A stretch of 64,000 nucleotides of DNA from Palsa-744 sp036498265 (GCA_036498265.1 DASYFT010000003.1:1-64000), one strand, 5' to 3'; shown: positions 8,071 to 15,859, numbered from the stretch's first letter. The notes: generated from the sequence alone by a model not told the origin. Numbers and translations: made by a program.

Positions 8071-8901
8071 TTGAGGGTTGCGGCAATCCAGCTCAACGCC
8101 ACCGCCGATCCGGCGGCGAATCTGGCTGTCGCCGATCGCCTCACGCGCGCGGCGGCCGCCGACGGCGCGACCGTGATCGTACTCCCCGAGAAGTGGACGG
8201 CGATGGGCGGCGAGGACGAGCTCCGCGCCGCTGCCGAACCGCTCGACGGCCCAGCCGTCAGCTGGGCACGGACGGTGGCGCGCGAGCTCGCGGTCGACCT
8301 GGTGGCCGGCTCGATCCTCGAGCTGGTCGCCGGGCAGGAGAAGCTTTCGAACACGTGCGTGCACGCGGACCCTCGCGGACAGGTGAAGGCGGTCTATCGC
8401 AAGGTGCACATGTTCGACGTCGAGGTGGATGGCCGCTCCTATCTCGAGTCCGCACTCGAGCAGGCGGGTGAGGAGATAGTCCTCTCCCAGACCGACGACG
8501 GGGTCGGACTGGGCCTGTCGATCTGCTACGACCTCCGCTTCCCCGAGCTCTACCGGATCCTGGCGGTGCGCGGGGCACGCATCATCGCGGTTCCCGCCGC
8601 GTTCACGCTGGCGACGACCCGCTATCACTGGGAGACCCTGGTACGTGCGCGAGCGATCGAGAACCAGGCGTTCGTCATCGCCGCAAACCAGGTCGGCAGG
8701 CACCCTGCAGGGCAGCAGTCCGGCGGGCGCTCGATGATCGTGGACCCGTGGGGCGTCGTGCTGGCACAGTCTCCCGACAGCGAGGGCCACGTCCTCGCCG
8801 AGCTCGACCTCGACCGTCAGCAGCAGATCCGCGCAAGCCTGCCGTCTCTCGCCAACCGGCGTCCGGGGGCGTACCGCTGGCCCGCGCAGGAGGCCGCATG
8901 A
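8071..8901 (+). CDS. nitrilase-superfamily carbon-nitrogen hydrolase
   Basis: 276-aa amidase of the nitrilase superfamily, cytoplasmic. The catalytic triad is complete: Glu40 (VLPEKW), Lys111 (YRKVHMFD) and Cys152 (SICYDLRFPE). The closing region with NRRPGAYRW is typical of the Nit1/Nit2/omega-amidase branch, which acts on deaminated glutathione or omega-amides of keto acids; exact substrate unproven. TTG at 8071 is chosen because a good Shine-Dalgarno GGGAGG lies 9 nt upstream and the reading starts with RVAAIQLN, the standard beginning. The stop overlaps the TetR start (ATGA), so the two are co-transcribed. Confidence 0.9.
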   Translation: MRVAAIQLNATADPAANLAVADRLTRAAAADGATVIVLPEKWTAMGGEDELRAAAEPLDGPAVSWARTVARELAVDLVAGSILELVAGQEKLSNTCVHADPRGQVKAVYRKVHMFDVEVDGRSYLESALEQAGEEIVLSQTDDGVGLGLSICYDLRFPELYRILAVRGARIIAVPAAFTLATTRYHWETLVRARAIENQAFVIAANQVGRHPAGQQSGGRSMIVDPWGVVLAQSPDSEGHVLAELDLDRQQQIRASLPSLANRRPGAYRWPAQEAA

Positions 8902-9542
8902 GCCCGGAGCGCTCGGCGACGTCGCGCAAGGCGATCCCGGACAAGCGCCGCCTGATCCTCGACGCGGCCGTGCGCGTGTTCGCGCGCCAGGGGTTCCACG
9001 CCTGCCGCGTCTCGGACATCGCCGACGAGGCGGGCGTGGCCTACGGCCTCGTCTACCACTACTTCGCCTCCAAGGACGAGGTGCTGGACACGCTCTTCCT
9101 CGAGCGCTGGAACGTGATGCTCGATCTGATCCGCGACGTCGACTCCGAAGCGATCCCCGTCCGCGACAAGCTCGGCGCGATCGCGTCGTTCATCGTCGAC
9201 AGCTACCACCACGACCCGGACCTGATGAAGGTCATCATCGTCGAGGTCACCCGCGCGGCCAACTCGTTCGGCGACACCCACATCGGCACCATCGGCGAGG
9301 CCTACGCCCTGATCGGTGGGATGATCGAACAGGCGCAGCAGGGCGGCCAGTTCAAGCCCGAGATCGACGCGCGCTTCGCGGCGATGGCCTTCTACGGCAC
9401 GATCGAGCAGCTGCTCACCGGCTGGATCTTCGGGCTGCTCCCGGAGGGCGAGGAGCACTTCGAGCGAGCCAAGTGGCTCGTCGTCGAGACGGTCTGCGGA
9501 GGACTCGAGAGCCGAGCCGCCGACCAGGCCGGCGCTCGCTGA
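8898..9542 (+). CDS. TetR/AcrR-family transcriptional regulator
   Basis: 214-aa regulator with an N-terminal TetR helix-turn-helix. Residues 16-62 read from RRLILDAAVRVFARQGFHACRVSDIADEAG to YHYFASKDEVLDTLF. The C-terminal ligand domain (LMKVIIVEVTRAANSF ... FYGTIEQLLTGWIFG) resembles fatty-acid-type TetR regulators. Its ATG overlaps the nitrilase stop by 4 nt. It probably represses the divergent unit through the palindrome at 7994-8009; effector unknown. Confidence 0.9.
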   Translation: MSPERSATSRKAIPDKRRLILDAAVRVFARQGFHACRVSDIADEAGVAYGLVYHYFASKDEVLDTLFLERWNVMLDLIRDVDSEAIPVRDKLGAIASFIVDSYHHDPDLMKVIIVEVTRAANSFGDTHIGTIGEAYALIGGMIEQAQQGGQFKPEIDARFAAMAFYGTIEQLLTGWIFGLLPEGEEHFERAKWLVVETVCGGLESRAADQAGAR

Positions 9543-9613
9543 GCCCGCCGGGGGTGACGCGAAGGCCTCTGACCGGGCGCTCTCGCGCGCGTGGAACCGA
9601 CCTCGACGGGGAA

Positions 9614-9619
9614 TAGACT
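9614..9619 (+). promoter_or_regulatory. -10 box of a leaderless promoter
   Basis: TAGACT ends 6 nt before the ATG at 9626. No ribosome-binding site is present in between. Confidence 0.45.
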
Positions 9620-9625
9620 GGCGCG

Positions 9626-9763
9626 ATGATCGAGAACGAGATGGTCAGGCGCCTCGTCTGGTCGGGGCTGCTCGCCGGCTTCGGTGCCCTGGCCAGCCTG
9701 GTGGCCAATCGCGCCGCGACCACCGTCTGGCGGCAGATGTTCCACGAGGAGCCGCCCGAATGA
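9626..9763 (+). CDS. 45-aa DUF4235-like membrane microprotein
   Basis: Small gene running from ATG at 9626 to TGA at 9763. The product begins MIENEMVRRLVWSG, has one hydrophobic segment (about residues 9-27, LVWSGLLAGFGALASLVAN) and ends TTVWRQMFHEEPPE. The pattern of a short membrane helix, then basic residues, then a terminal W-R-...-E-P-P resembles DUF4235. DUF4235 proteins usually sit beside the holin-like and DUF3618 genes, exactly as here. Its stop overlaps the holin-like ATG by 4 nt. Function unknown. Confidence 0.7.
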   Translation: MIENEMVRRLVWSGLLAGFGALASLVANRAATTVWRQMFHEEPPE

Positions 9764-10254
9764 GCGAGCCGTTCCCGCCGCCCCGCGACGGTCATGGCGA
9801 CGCGCCTCACAGCATCGCGCAGTCGATCTCCGAGGTCTCCGAGCGCGCGTCGCTCCTGGTTCGCGAAGAGATCGAGCTTGCCAAGGCGGAGCTGAGTGAA
9901 AAGACGACCAAGCTCGTCAAGGGCGCCGTGGTCGGCGCCGCCGCCGGCGTCTTCCTGGTGATGGCGCTGATCTTCGTCCTCATCGGCTGCGCCTGGCTCC
10001 TCTACTACTACCTGCCGGTGGGCGACTTCGCCTACTTCTGGGGCTTCTTCGCGATGGCGGTGATCCTCGTGCTGCTCGGGGCGCTCGCCGGCTTCATCGC
10101 CGCCCGCGCCGTCAAACGCGCCACGCCTCCGGTGCCAACCATGGCGATCGAGGAGGCGCGCAAGATCCGTGAGACCGTCAGCACCGGTCCGGAGGCGATG
10201 GGCGCCGTCCCGGGCGGCCAGGGCGCTCCCACCGTGCCGGGGAGCGAGGGCTGA
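9760..10254 (+). CDS. phage-holin-like (PF07332) membrane protein
   Basis: 164 aa. An amphipathic N-terminal helix (SISEVSERASLLVREEIELAKAEL) precedes two strong membrane segments (about residues 53-76 and 88-114) and a cytoplasmic tail. This is the widespread 'phage holin family' of actinobacteria. These are not lysis proteins but conserved membrane proteins found with DUF3618 and DUF4235, possibly involved in envelope stress. The ATG overlaps the stop of the 45-aa gene, and its stop shares one base with the DUF3618 ATG. Confidence 0.82.
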   Translation: MSEPFPPPRDGHGDAPHSIAQSISEVSERASLLVREEIELAKAELSEKTTKLVKGAVVGAAAGVFLVMALIFVLIGCAWLLYYYLPVGDFAYFWGFFAMAVILVLLGALAGFIAARAVKRATPPVPTMAIEEARKIRETVSTGPEAMGAVPGGQGAPTVPGSEG

Positions 10255-10469
10255 TGCCGCGGCGATCGGCGGCCGAGATCCGCAGCTCGATCGAGAGCAA
10301 CAGGACGGAACTCGCCCTCTCGGTCGACCGTCTGCGGGGGGAGGTCGCCCGCGTCACCGACTGGCGTGGTCAAGTGCAGCGCCATCGCAACGAGTTGATG
10401 GTGGGCGCCGCCGTGGTCGGGCTGATCGTCGGCGGCCGCCTGATGCGCCGCCGCCGCCGCAGCAGCTGA
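10254..10469 (+). CDS. DUF3618 protein
   Basis: 71 aa. It starts MPRRSAAEIRSSIESNRTELALSVDRLRGEVARVTDWR, the typical DUF3618 amphipathic region, then has a short hydrophobic segment (MVGAAVVGLIVGGRLM) and an Arg-rich end. It is translationally coupled to the preceding gene (TGATG) and is the last member of the three-gene set. Family function is unknown. Confidence 0.8.
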   Translation: MPRRSAAEIRSSIESNRTELALSVDRLRGEVARVTDWRGQVQRHRNELMVGAAVVGLIVGGRLMRRRRRSS

Positions 10470-10488
10470 TCGCCGCCCGGGCATAGCG

Positions 10489-10510
10489 ACGGCCGACGGA
10501 GGTAGGCCGT
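10489..10510. terminator. weak hairpin between convergent genes
   Basis: ACGGCC and GGCCGT can pair around a 10-nt loop. The hairpin lies between the DUF3618 stop and the DegV stop. No T-tract follows, so it could act on either strand only as a weak or Rho-assisted terminator. Confidence 0.25.
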
Positions 10511-10530
10511 AGACGCTCCGGGGGCCGCCG

Positions 10531-11406
10531 TCAGCCGAGCAGCGAGCGGGGAAGTGCGCCCACGCCGATCAGGCCCGGGCCCGTGTAGGTACCGATCACC
10601 GGGCCCACCTCCGAGGTGAAGACCGGCTCCGAGTCGAACATGTCGCGGCAGCGGTCGATCAGTCGCTGGGCCTGCTCCGGCGCCTGGATGTGCTGGACCA
10701 CCCAGCCGTCGGCACCCGCCTGCTGGAGTTCGTGGGCGTACCTGACCATCCGCTCGAAGGCGCGTCCCGCCGTGCGGACGCGCTCGACCGGCACGATTTC
10801 GTACTCGAGCGAGAGGATCGGCTTGATCCTGAGCGTTCCGCCGAGCCACGCCTGCGCCTTGCCGATCCGCCCTCCGCGACGGAGGTACTCGAGCGTGTCG
10901 AGGCAGAACCAGATCTTCAGCGCGGCGCGGGCCTCGTGGACGCGCGCGGCCACGGCGTCCCTGTCCGACCCCGCCCTGGAGGCCGCGCAGGCGGCGAGCG
11001 CCAGGAGCCCCATCCCACCGCACGCCGTTTCACTGTCGATGACCTCCACACGGTCGCCCAGGCCGCGCTCGGCGAGCAGGCCATGCGCCTGGCGCGCCGC
11101 CTCGCACGTTCCCGAGATCCCGCCTGCGAGATGGATCGAGACGATGTCGCGGCCCTCCTCGATCAGCGGCTCCCAGACCGCCAGGAAGTCGCCGATCGAG
11201 GGCTGCGAGGTGACCGGAAGCTCGGAGTCGCGGCCCAGACGCGAGTAGAAGTCATCCCAGCCGTCCATCTCCAGCTCGCGACGCTGGCCGATCTCCGAGC
11301 CGTCTTTCCAGCCCACGTACAGACCGACCTGACTGATGCCTTCACTGCTCGCGAGAGTCCGCGGCAGGTAGTGAGTGCTGTCGGTGACGATCGCGACCGG
11401 GGGCAT
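10531..11406 (-). CDS. DegV family fatty-acid-binding protein
   Basis: 291 aa. DegV/FakB-fold protein; relatives present bound fatty acids to the kinase FakA. The N-terminal VAIVTDSTHYLPRTL, TSQPSIGDF and the SIHLAGGISGT loop (usually LSGT) mark the lipid pocket. SETACGGMGLL and LRRGGRIGKAQAWLG follow as in the family. ATG at 11406 gives the canonical start PPVAIVTDST; upstream in-frame residues are out-of-frame readings of the glutaredoxin gene. Only 13 bp separate it from the upstream glutaredoxin stop, so it may be co-transcribed with the glutaredoxin-BolA pair. FakA is not in the window. Confidence 0.88.
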   Translation of the reverse strand: MPPVAIVTDSTHYLPRTLASSEGISQVGLYVGWKDGSEIGQRRELEMDGWDDFYSRLGRDSELPVTSQPSIGDFLAVWEPLIEEGRDIVSIHLAGGISGTCEAARQAHGLLAERGLGDRVEVIDSETACGGMGLLALAACAASRAGSDRDAVAARVHEARAALKIWFCLDTLEYLRRGGRIGKAQAWLGGTLRIKPILSLEYEIVPVERVRTAGRAFERMVRYAHELQQAGADGWVVQHIQAPEQAQRLIDRCRDMFDSEPVFTSEVGPVIGTYTGPGLIGVGALPRSLLG

Positions 11407-11419
11407 CCGGCGCGAGACG

Positions 11420-11797
11420 CTACACCAACGCCTGGGCGAGCTCTCCTGACTCGTACATCTCGGTGACGATGTCGCATCCGCCGACGAGCTCACCGTTCAC
11501 GAACAGCTGCGGGATGGTGGGCCAGTTGGACATCGCCGAGAGCTCCTGGCGGATCCGCGGATCCGGGAGCACGTCAACCGCGGCGAACGGAACGTCGAGG
11601 CTCTGCAGCGCTGCGACCGTCCGGGCGGAGAACCCGCAGGCCGGGGCCTCGGGGGTGCCCTTCATGAACAGGATCACCTTGTGCTCGCCGATCGCCTCGG
11701 CGATCGCCTCGCGAATCGGGTTCGTCTCCCCGGCCGGCGCGGGGACCGGCTCGGGCTCGCTGCTCAACATCGGGATCGGGTCGAAGTGGCTTGACAT
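11420..11797 (-). CDS. grxD: monothiol CGFS glutaredoxin
   Basis: 125 aa. About 25 low-complexity residues precede the Grx4/GrxD domain: KVILFMKGTPEAPACGFSARTV with the CGFS active site, WPTIPQLFVNGELVGGCDI for the cis-Pro and glutathione site, and MYESGEL. CGFS glutaredoxins bind a shared [2Fe-2S] cluster with glutathione and work with BolA proteins in Fe-S transfer. The gene lies directly downstream of a bolA-like gene on the same strand, which fits that partnership. Confidence 0.93.
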   Translation of the reverse strand: MSSHFDPIPMLSSEPEPVPAPAGETNPIREAIAEAIGEHKVILFMKGTPEAPACGFSARTVAALQSLDVPFAAVDVLPDPRIRQELSAMSNWPTIPQLFVNGELVGGCDIVTEMYESGELAQALV

Positions 11798-11879
11798 TGA
11801 AAGAACGCTCCTGGCTTGAAGTTGGTGTGGTCTTGGTCGGACCTGGGGTCGGTTGGCCTGCGCTCTGGCGGGAGCCGGG

Positions 11880-12125
11880 TCAGTTCGTCTGTGCCTTGGC
11901 GGGGACCTGCGTCTTCAGGGCGAGGGCGTGGATGGCGCCACCGATCTCCCTGTCGAACACGTCGTAGACGAGGCGGTGCTGCTCGATCCGGCTGCGGCCC
12001 TCGAACGCCGCGGCCGTGACCGTCGCGCGAAAGTGGTCGCCCCCTCCGGTGTAGTCCTCCACCTCCGCGCGCGCGCCCGGAATCGCCTCCTCGATGCGCT
12101 TGCGTATGTCCTCTGCCGATGGCAT
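11880..12125 (-). CDS. bolA: BolA-family protein
   Basis: 81 aa. The single BolA domain reads IRKRIEEAIPGARAEVEDYTGGGDHFRATVTAAAFEGRSRIEQHRLVYDVF. The invariant His in EQHRLVY can help ligate a [2Fe-2S] cluster shared with a CGFS glutaredoxin. The GRX gene follows 82 bp downstream on the same strand and an A-type Fe-S carrier gene diverges upstream, so this is a small Fe-S maturation locus. The ATG at 12125 is preceded 8 nt upstream by a TAGGCT box without a Shine-Dalgarno sequence. Confidence 0.9.
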   Translation of the reverse strand: MPSAEDIRKRIEEAIPGARAEVEDYTGGGDHFRATVTAAAFEGRSRIEQHRLVYDVFDREIGGAIHALALKTQVPAKAQTN

Positions 12126-12133
12126 CGACCATC

Positions 12134-12139
12134 AGCCTA
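12134..12139 (-). promoter_or_regulatory. -10 box of a leaderless bolA promoter
   Basis: On the minus strand TAGGCT ends 8 nt before the bolA ATG at 12125. No clear -35 box is visible. Confidence 0.4.
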
Positions 12140-12225
12140 GAAGATCGTCGGGGCGCTGGCGGGACTCGCGCGATCCGGGCTGCGAGCGGGCATCAGGGGC
12201 GCGCCTGGGCGGCAGATGCGATCGC

Positions 12226-12240
12226 TATACTTTGGAAAGT
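12226..12240 (+). promoter_or_regulatory. -10 box and small palindrome upstream of the A-type carrier gene
   Basis: TATACT (12226-12231) is a good -10 hexamer. It overlaps the inverted repeat ACTTT-GG-AAAGT (12229-12240). A repressor bound there would cover the transcription start. The ATG lies 28 nt further with AGGAG at 12256-12260. An Fe-S- or iron-responsive regulator is a guess only. Confidence 0.4.
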
Positions 12241-12267
12241 CTTGGAGCCGTCCACAGGAGCGAAGCG

Positions 12268-12621
12268 ATGATCACGATCAGCGACAAGGGCGCCGAGAAG
12301 GTGCACGAGTTCCTAGCCGCGCAGGAGGCAGACCTCAGCGTGGCCGGGCTGCGCGTCGGGGTTCGCGGCGGCGGGTGCTCCGGTTTCCAGTACCAGCTGG
12401 CCTTCGACGAGCAGCGTGACAACGACGTGGTGTTCGAGAGCCACGGGCTGAAGCTCCTCGTCGACCAGGAGAGCCTGCAGTTCGTGCGCGGCTCGACGAT
12501 CGACTACGAGGAAAGCCTGCAGGGCGCAGGCTTCAAGGTCAACAACCCCAATGTGGTCGCGGCATGTGGCTGCGGCTCCTCCTTCCGGGTCGCCGAGGAA
12601 GAGCAGGTCTCCGCGGTCTGA
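12268..12621 (+). CDS. erpA: A-type iron-sulfur carrier (HesB/IscA/ErpA)
   Basis: 117 aa, the normal size. A-type carriers deliver Fe-S clusters to apoproteins. The three ligand cysteines are present: Cys in RGGGCSGFQY and the pair in ACGCGSSF near the C-terminus. ATG at 12268 follows AGGAG by 7 nt; the longer upstream frame has no family similarity. It diverges from bolA and grxD. The gene could equally be called iscA or sufA; actinobacteria usually have one such protein. Confidence 0.92.
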   Translation: MITISDKGAEKVHEFLAAQEADLSVAGLRVGVRGGGCSGFQYQLAFDEQRDNDVVFESHGLKLLVDQESLQFVRGSTIDYEESLQGAGFKVNNPNVVAACGCGSSFRVAEEEQVSAV

Positions 12622-12652
12622 GACCCGCGGCGCCCTGGCGTCGAGCGGGTCG

Positions 12653-13987
12653 GTGAGGCTTCCGGCTCCCGCGCCCCGCGCACCTCGCCGGGTCGCATCG
12701 CTGCTCGCCGCGGCGCTGCTGCTGGCAGCATTCTGTGGTTGCGGCAGCGCGCACCGTCGCAAGTCCCACACCACCGCGGTCAGCACGCCCCCTGCGACGG
12801 TTCCCGCCTCTCCGCCGCTGGTGAGCGAAGCCGACGGGCCGGCCCTCGGGCTCACCGAGGACGACGCCGACCTTCTGTGGAACCCGAGCCAGCCCTCGCG
12901 AACGCCGGCCGCCTTCCAGGCGGCGCGGCAGCAGCTCACAGCCTTGCATCCGACGTACCTTCGCCTGCTCGTCGACTGGGCGGCGCTCCAGCCCGATGCC
13001 CGGCGCGCCCCGGCGCTGGCCGCCGCCAACAGCGGGTGTGCCAGGCTCGTCGGGCCCTGCGGCTCCTACGCGGGCATCGCCGAGCAGCTCGCGGCGATCG
13101 GCTCCCAGCAGCGCGCCGCGGGGGCCGCCGGCGACTTCCGCGTCGTTCTCGACGTCTTCGGGGTCCCGGCGTGGGCGGCGCAGGCACCTTCGGGGTGCGA
13201 AGCCGGCGGAGCGGCTTCCTTCGCACGGCCGCTGCGACCGGCGGCGATCGCGGCCTATCGCGCGCTGATCCGCTCGCTGCTGGAGCTCGGCGCCCGCGAC
13301 GGCGTCGCGCTCGAATGGTGGAGCCCGTGGAACGAGCCGAACGACCCCCGCTTCATCAGCCCCCAGCGGGCCTCCTGCTCGAGCTCCGCGCCACCGGTCT
13401 CAGCCGCCGTTTACGCGCAGCTCGCACGAGCGATGGCCTCCGAGCTCTCGGCGGCCGGCGGGACCCATCACCTCGTGCTCGGGGAGCTCAACGACCTCGA
13501 GCTCGACAGCCCCCACAGCACGAGCGTGTCCCGGTTCGTGGCGGCGCTGCCCACGGACGTCGTGTGCCTCGGCCCCGTGTGGTCGATACACGCCTACGCA
13601 CGGCACGCTCCGGCGGCGGCTCCCACGGACGCCGTGAAGGCGCTCGAGTCGGCGCTCGACGCGCGCGGCGCGTGCGGCAGGCGGGCACGCATCTGGGTCA
13701 CCGAGGCGGGAGCCGGTGCGCCCCATCCGGGCCGCCCGAGGACGGCGGGCCCAGCCGACGAGCGCGCCGGCTGTGAGATGCTCGCCGCCCAGCTGCGTGA
13801 GTGGCACGCCGACCCAAGGGTGGGGGCGGTCTTCCAGTACACGTTCAGGGAGGACCCCGCCTTCCCGGTCGGCATCGCGAGCGCGGACCTCTCTCACCTC
13901 TACCCGGCGTACGGGCTTTGGCTCTCCTGGTCGCGGCTGCGCGCGCAGGGAAGGCCCCCACCCGCGCCGGCTGCAGCCTGCCCGTAG
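12653..13987 (+). CDS. secreted clan GH-A glycosidase-like protein
   Basis: 444 aa from GTG at 12653. The N-terminus has Arg residues and a hydrophobic stretch RVASLLAAALLLAAFCGCGS ending in two cysteines, a signal peptide or imperfect lipobox. A TIM-barrel follows: LRLLVDWAALQP, VVLDVFGVPAWAAQ, WWSPWNEPNDPRF (the NEP acid/base Glu of clan GH-A) and RIWVTEAGAG (the nucleophile Glu). These are the two catalytic glutamates of GH5/GH39-like enzymes, so activity on an extracellular or wall polysaccharide is likely; substrate unknown. It begins 31 bp after the Fe-S carrier and is not clearly related to it. The start choice is moderately uncertain, since the frame is open further upstream. Confidence 0.75.
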   Translation: MRLPAPAPRAPRRVASLLAAALLLAAFCGCGSAHRRKSHTTAVSTPPATVPASPPLVSEADGPALGLTEDDADLLWNPSQPSRTPAAFQAARQQLTALHPTYLRLLVDWAALQPDARRAPALAAANSGCARLVGPCGSYAGIAEQLAAIGSQQRAAGAAGDFRVVLDVFGVPAWAAQAPSGCEAGGAASFARPLRPAAIAAYRALIRSLLELGARDGVALEWWSPWNEPNDPRFISPQRASCSSSAPPVSAAVYAQLARAMASELSAAGGTHHLVLGELNDLELDSPHSTSVSRFVAALPTDVVCLGPVWSIHAYARHAPAAAPTDAVKALESALDARGACGRRARIWVTEAGAGAPHPGRPRTAGPADERAGCEMLAAQLREWHADPRVGAVFQYTFREDPAFPVGIASADLSHLYPAYGLWLSWSRLRAQGRPPPAPAAACP

Positions 13988-13990
13988 GCT
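13985..13990 (+). promoter_or_regulatory. -10 box of a leaderless promoter
   Basis: TAGGCT ends 6 nt before the GTG at 13997; its first three bases are the stop codon of the glycosidase-like gene. Confidence 0.4.
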
Positions 13991-13996
13991 GCGGTC

Positions 13997-14662
13997 GTGG
14001 CCCTGCTCCCCCAGTCGCTGCGCACCGCGACCCCCGACCGGTTGCGAGATGACGTCCGTCTGCGAGCCCTCGCGCTCGGGCTCGGGCTGATCCCGCCCCG
14101 GACGATGCATTCCGACGAGGACGCCCGGATCCTGCTCGGCGCGGCTCAGGGGGCACGGCGGGTCGTGGAGATCGGGGTTTACGAGGGCGCCTCGGCGCTC
14201 GCCCTCTGCGCGGCCCTCGACCGCGGCGCCGAGCTGAACCTCATCGACCCCTACGGGCAGGCTCCGGATGCGCTGCCGGGAGGCTGGGGGGCGAGCGCCT
14301 GGGCGACCCGCCGTGCCGTCGCCAGGGCGGCACGCCGGCGCGGCGACGACGCCCCGCGCATCCGCTGGCACCTCGCCCGCTCGCACGACGTCGCGGCGCG
14401 CTGGACGGGTGAGGTTGACCTCGTGTTCATCGACGGTGACCACTCCGAGGAGGCGTGCGAGCTCGACTGGCGCAGCTGGCACGGCTTCGTCGCACAGCAA
14501 GGCCACGTCGTCTTCCACGACGCACGCGCCGGCAGCGACGGCGGCCGCGGGCTACCGGGCCCGACAGCCGTCGTCAGGAGGCTGTTCCGCGACGGAGCAG
14601 CGCGCGGGTGGGAGATCGTCGCCGAGGCGGATCGCGCGGTGGCGGTCCGCCGCGCGGGATGA
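13997..14662 (+). CDS. class I SAM-dependent methyltransferase (Methyltransf_24 type)
   Basis: 221 aa. The Rossmann motif I is RRVVEIGVYEGASALALC, the acidic end of strand 2 is LNLIDPYGQ, and DLVFIDGDHSEEACELDWRSW matches the Methyltransf_24 family, which often modifies sugars or secondary metabolites. VVFHDARAG follows as strand 5. The substrate cannot be inferred; the neighbouring secreted glycosidase might hint at a surface glycan. GTG start with a -10-like TAGGCT just upstream and no ribosome-binding site. Confidence 0.8.
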   Translation: MALLPQSLRTATPDRLRDDVRLRALALGLGLIPPRTMHSDEDARILLGAAQGARRVVEIGVYEGASALALCAALDRGAELNLIDPYGQAPDALPGGWGASAWATRRAVARAARRRGDDAPRIRWHLARSHDVAARWTGEVDLVFIDGDHSEEACELDWRSWHGFVAQQGHVVFHDARAGSDGGRGLPGPTAVVRRLFRDGAARGWEIVAEADRAVAVRRAG

Positions 14663-14758
14663 GAGGCGGGTCAACCCTCTTGCTCGAGGTGAGGGTGTGA
14701 CTTGTAGTGGCTGTACGGCCAGCCAGTTGTAACCAGAAGGTTTCGCCGTCCGGGACGC

Positions 14759-14788
14759 TTGACGGGGCGTCTCCGGCTGTGGTACCGT
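14759..14788 (+). promoter_or_regulatory. promoter of the first secreted-protein gene
   Basis: TTGACG (14759-14764), an 18-bp spacer and TACCGT (14783-14788). It implies a leader of roughly 280 nt before the ATG at 15076. A second TTGACA at 14886-14891 lacks a good -10 partner. Confidence 0.45.
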
Positions 14789-15075
14789 CGCCGCGACATG
14801 ATGTCAAGCGCAGGGAGGGGAATGGATCGCCCGTGTCTTCGGCCGGGCAAGGGCCAGGGTCGTGGATACGGCGGGCTGTTCTCTATTGACAGCGGCACGG
14901 ATGGTGTGTGCACGACCTTGACGCAGGCACTCGTTCGTGCCAAGGTCGTGCGTGTAGGGCCGTTGGCTGGGGTACAGGCAACGGGGACGACCCGGCGCAA
15001 GGGGCTTCTCTGATTTCTGGAGATGCAGGCGCCGGTCAATCTAAATCCCTAGAGGGAAAAGGAGCAGTGGATTAC
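14789..15075 (+). other. long structured 5' leader of the secreted-protein gene
   Basis: This gene-free stretch (413 bp between 14662 and 15076) holds a promoter and a long leader. Two strong hairpins are visible. The first pairs GCACGACCTTG (14910-14920) with CAAGGTCGTGC (14941-14951), a perfect 11-bp stem. The second pairs GACCCGGCGC (14989-14998) with GCGCCGGTC (15029-15037) with one bulge. The 3' part (CGCCGGTCAATCTAAATCC, then GGGAAAAGGAG) resembles the end of the leader at 23195-23236. No described riboswitch was recognised. A short in-frame reading through the leader has no protein-like features. Confidence 0.5.
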
Positions 15076-15816
15076 ATGAAACGCATCAGGATCGTGGGGC
15101 TTGCCCTCGTCGCGGTGTTCGCGATGAGCGTGGTGGCCTCATCGGCTTCGGCCGCAGGACCGGTGTTCTACACCAAAGCGGAAGTTGGTGGAACCGCACC
15201 GTCGAAAATCAAATTCACCGCAACGATCGGCGCGGCGTTCCTCGAAGGCCAGAAAAGCAAATCGAAGATCTCCTGCACCGACACGGCAGGCACGGGCGCC
15301 GGGGCCGTCGGTGAAACGGTGAGCGCCAAAGTGGCCGAAAACAACGTCACGACGTTCACCGGTTGTAAATCTGGAGAACTCCCGTGCACGAGCACCGGTG
15401 CCTCTGAAGGCGTCATCGTGACCAAGGCGCTGAAGGCTTTCCTCGGTGGCACCTCGGCCACGGTCCCGGGCGAGAGGCTGTACTCGCAGACAGAAGGCCG
15501 CGGCGGCAAGCTTGCCGAATTCGAATGCGGCGCCGGTATCGTCAAAGTTGTCGTGACCGGGTCAGTGATCGGGTCGCTTTCGGGCGCCTCGGGTAAAACG
15601 ATATCCGAAGGTAAATTCGCGACGACTCAGAAACTGACGTTCGCGGAGGCCGGTGGCCTTCAGAAATACTCCCAGTTCGCTGCCGGTCTCGGCGAAGAAG
15701 GCGAAAAAGCAGAACAGCTCACCAGCTCGATCAACGGCTCCCCCGAAAACGGCGGCCAGTCGGTGATCGCGACGGTCAAAGCCGAAGGCAACAACAACCT
15801 GGGCACCACGCTCTAG
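15076..15816 (+). CDS. secreted protein of unknown function, paralogue of 23242-24057
   Basis: 246 aa. The signal peptide MKRIRIVGLALVAVFAMSVVASSASA ends near residue 26; mature protein begins AGPVFYTKAEVGG. It is rich in Gly, Thr, Ala, Glu and Lys, looks beta-rich, and has four to five cysteines (ISCTD, FTGCKSGELPCTS, FECGAG) that could form disulfides. The order of FTGC...PC, AEFEC and TGSVIGSLSG is repeated in the protein at 23242-24057, so the two are paralogues. Glu is written almost only as GAA. ATG at 15076 has GGAG 11 nt upstream. A strong intrinsic terminator follows. Function unknown. Confidence 0.8.
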   Translation: MKRIRIVGLALVAVFAMSVVASSASAAGPVFYTKAEVGGTAPSKIKFTATIGAAFLEGQKSKSKISCTDTAGTGAGAVGETVSAKVAENNVTTFTGCKSGELPCTSTGASEGVIVTKALKAFLGGTSATVPGERLYSQTEGRGGKLAEFECGAGIVKVVVTGSVIGSLSGASGKTISEGKFATTQKLTFAEAGGLQKYSQFAAGLGEEGEKAEQLTSSINGSPENGGQSVIATVKAEGNNNLGTTL

Positions 15817-15859
15817 GTCGGCTGTAGTCAGTACGTAGGTAGAGAAATAGAAGCAGGAG

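Noticed and set aside
9760..10254. Prophage lysis module suggested by the holin-like protein
   Set aside because: No endolysin, integrase or structural phage gene is nearby; the family is a common chromosomal membrane protein in actinobacteria.
14910..14951. 11-bp stem as a transcription terminator
   Set aside because: It lies inside a leader with the promoter upstream and has no T-tract; a regulatory RNA structure is more likely than plain termination.
14789..15013. Short open frame inside the leader of the first secreted-protein gene
   Set aside because: It lies between promoter and hairpins, has no ribosome-binding site or conserved look, and is best seen as non-coding leader.
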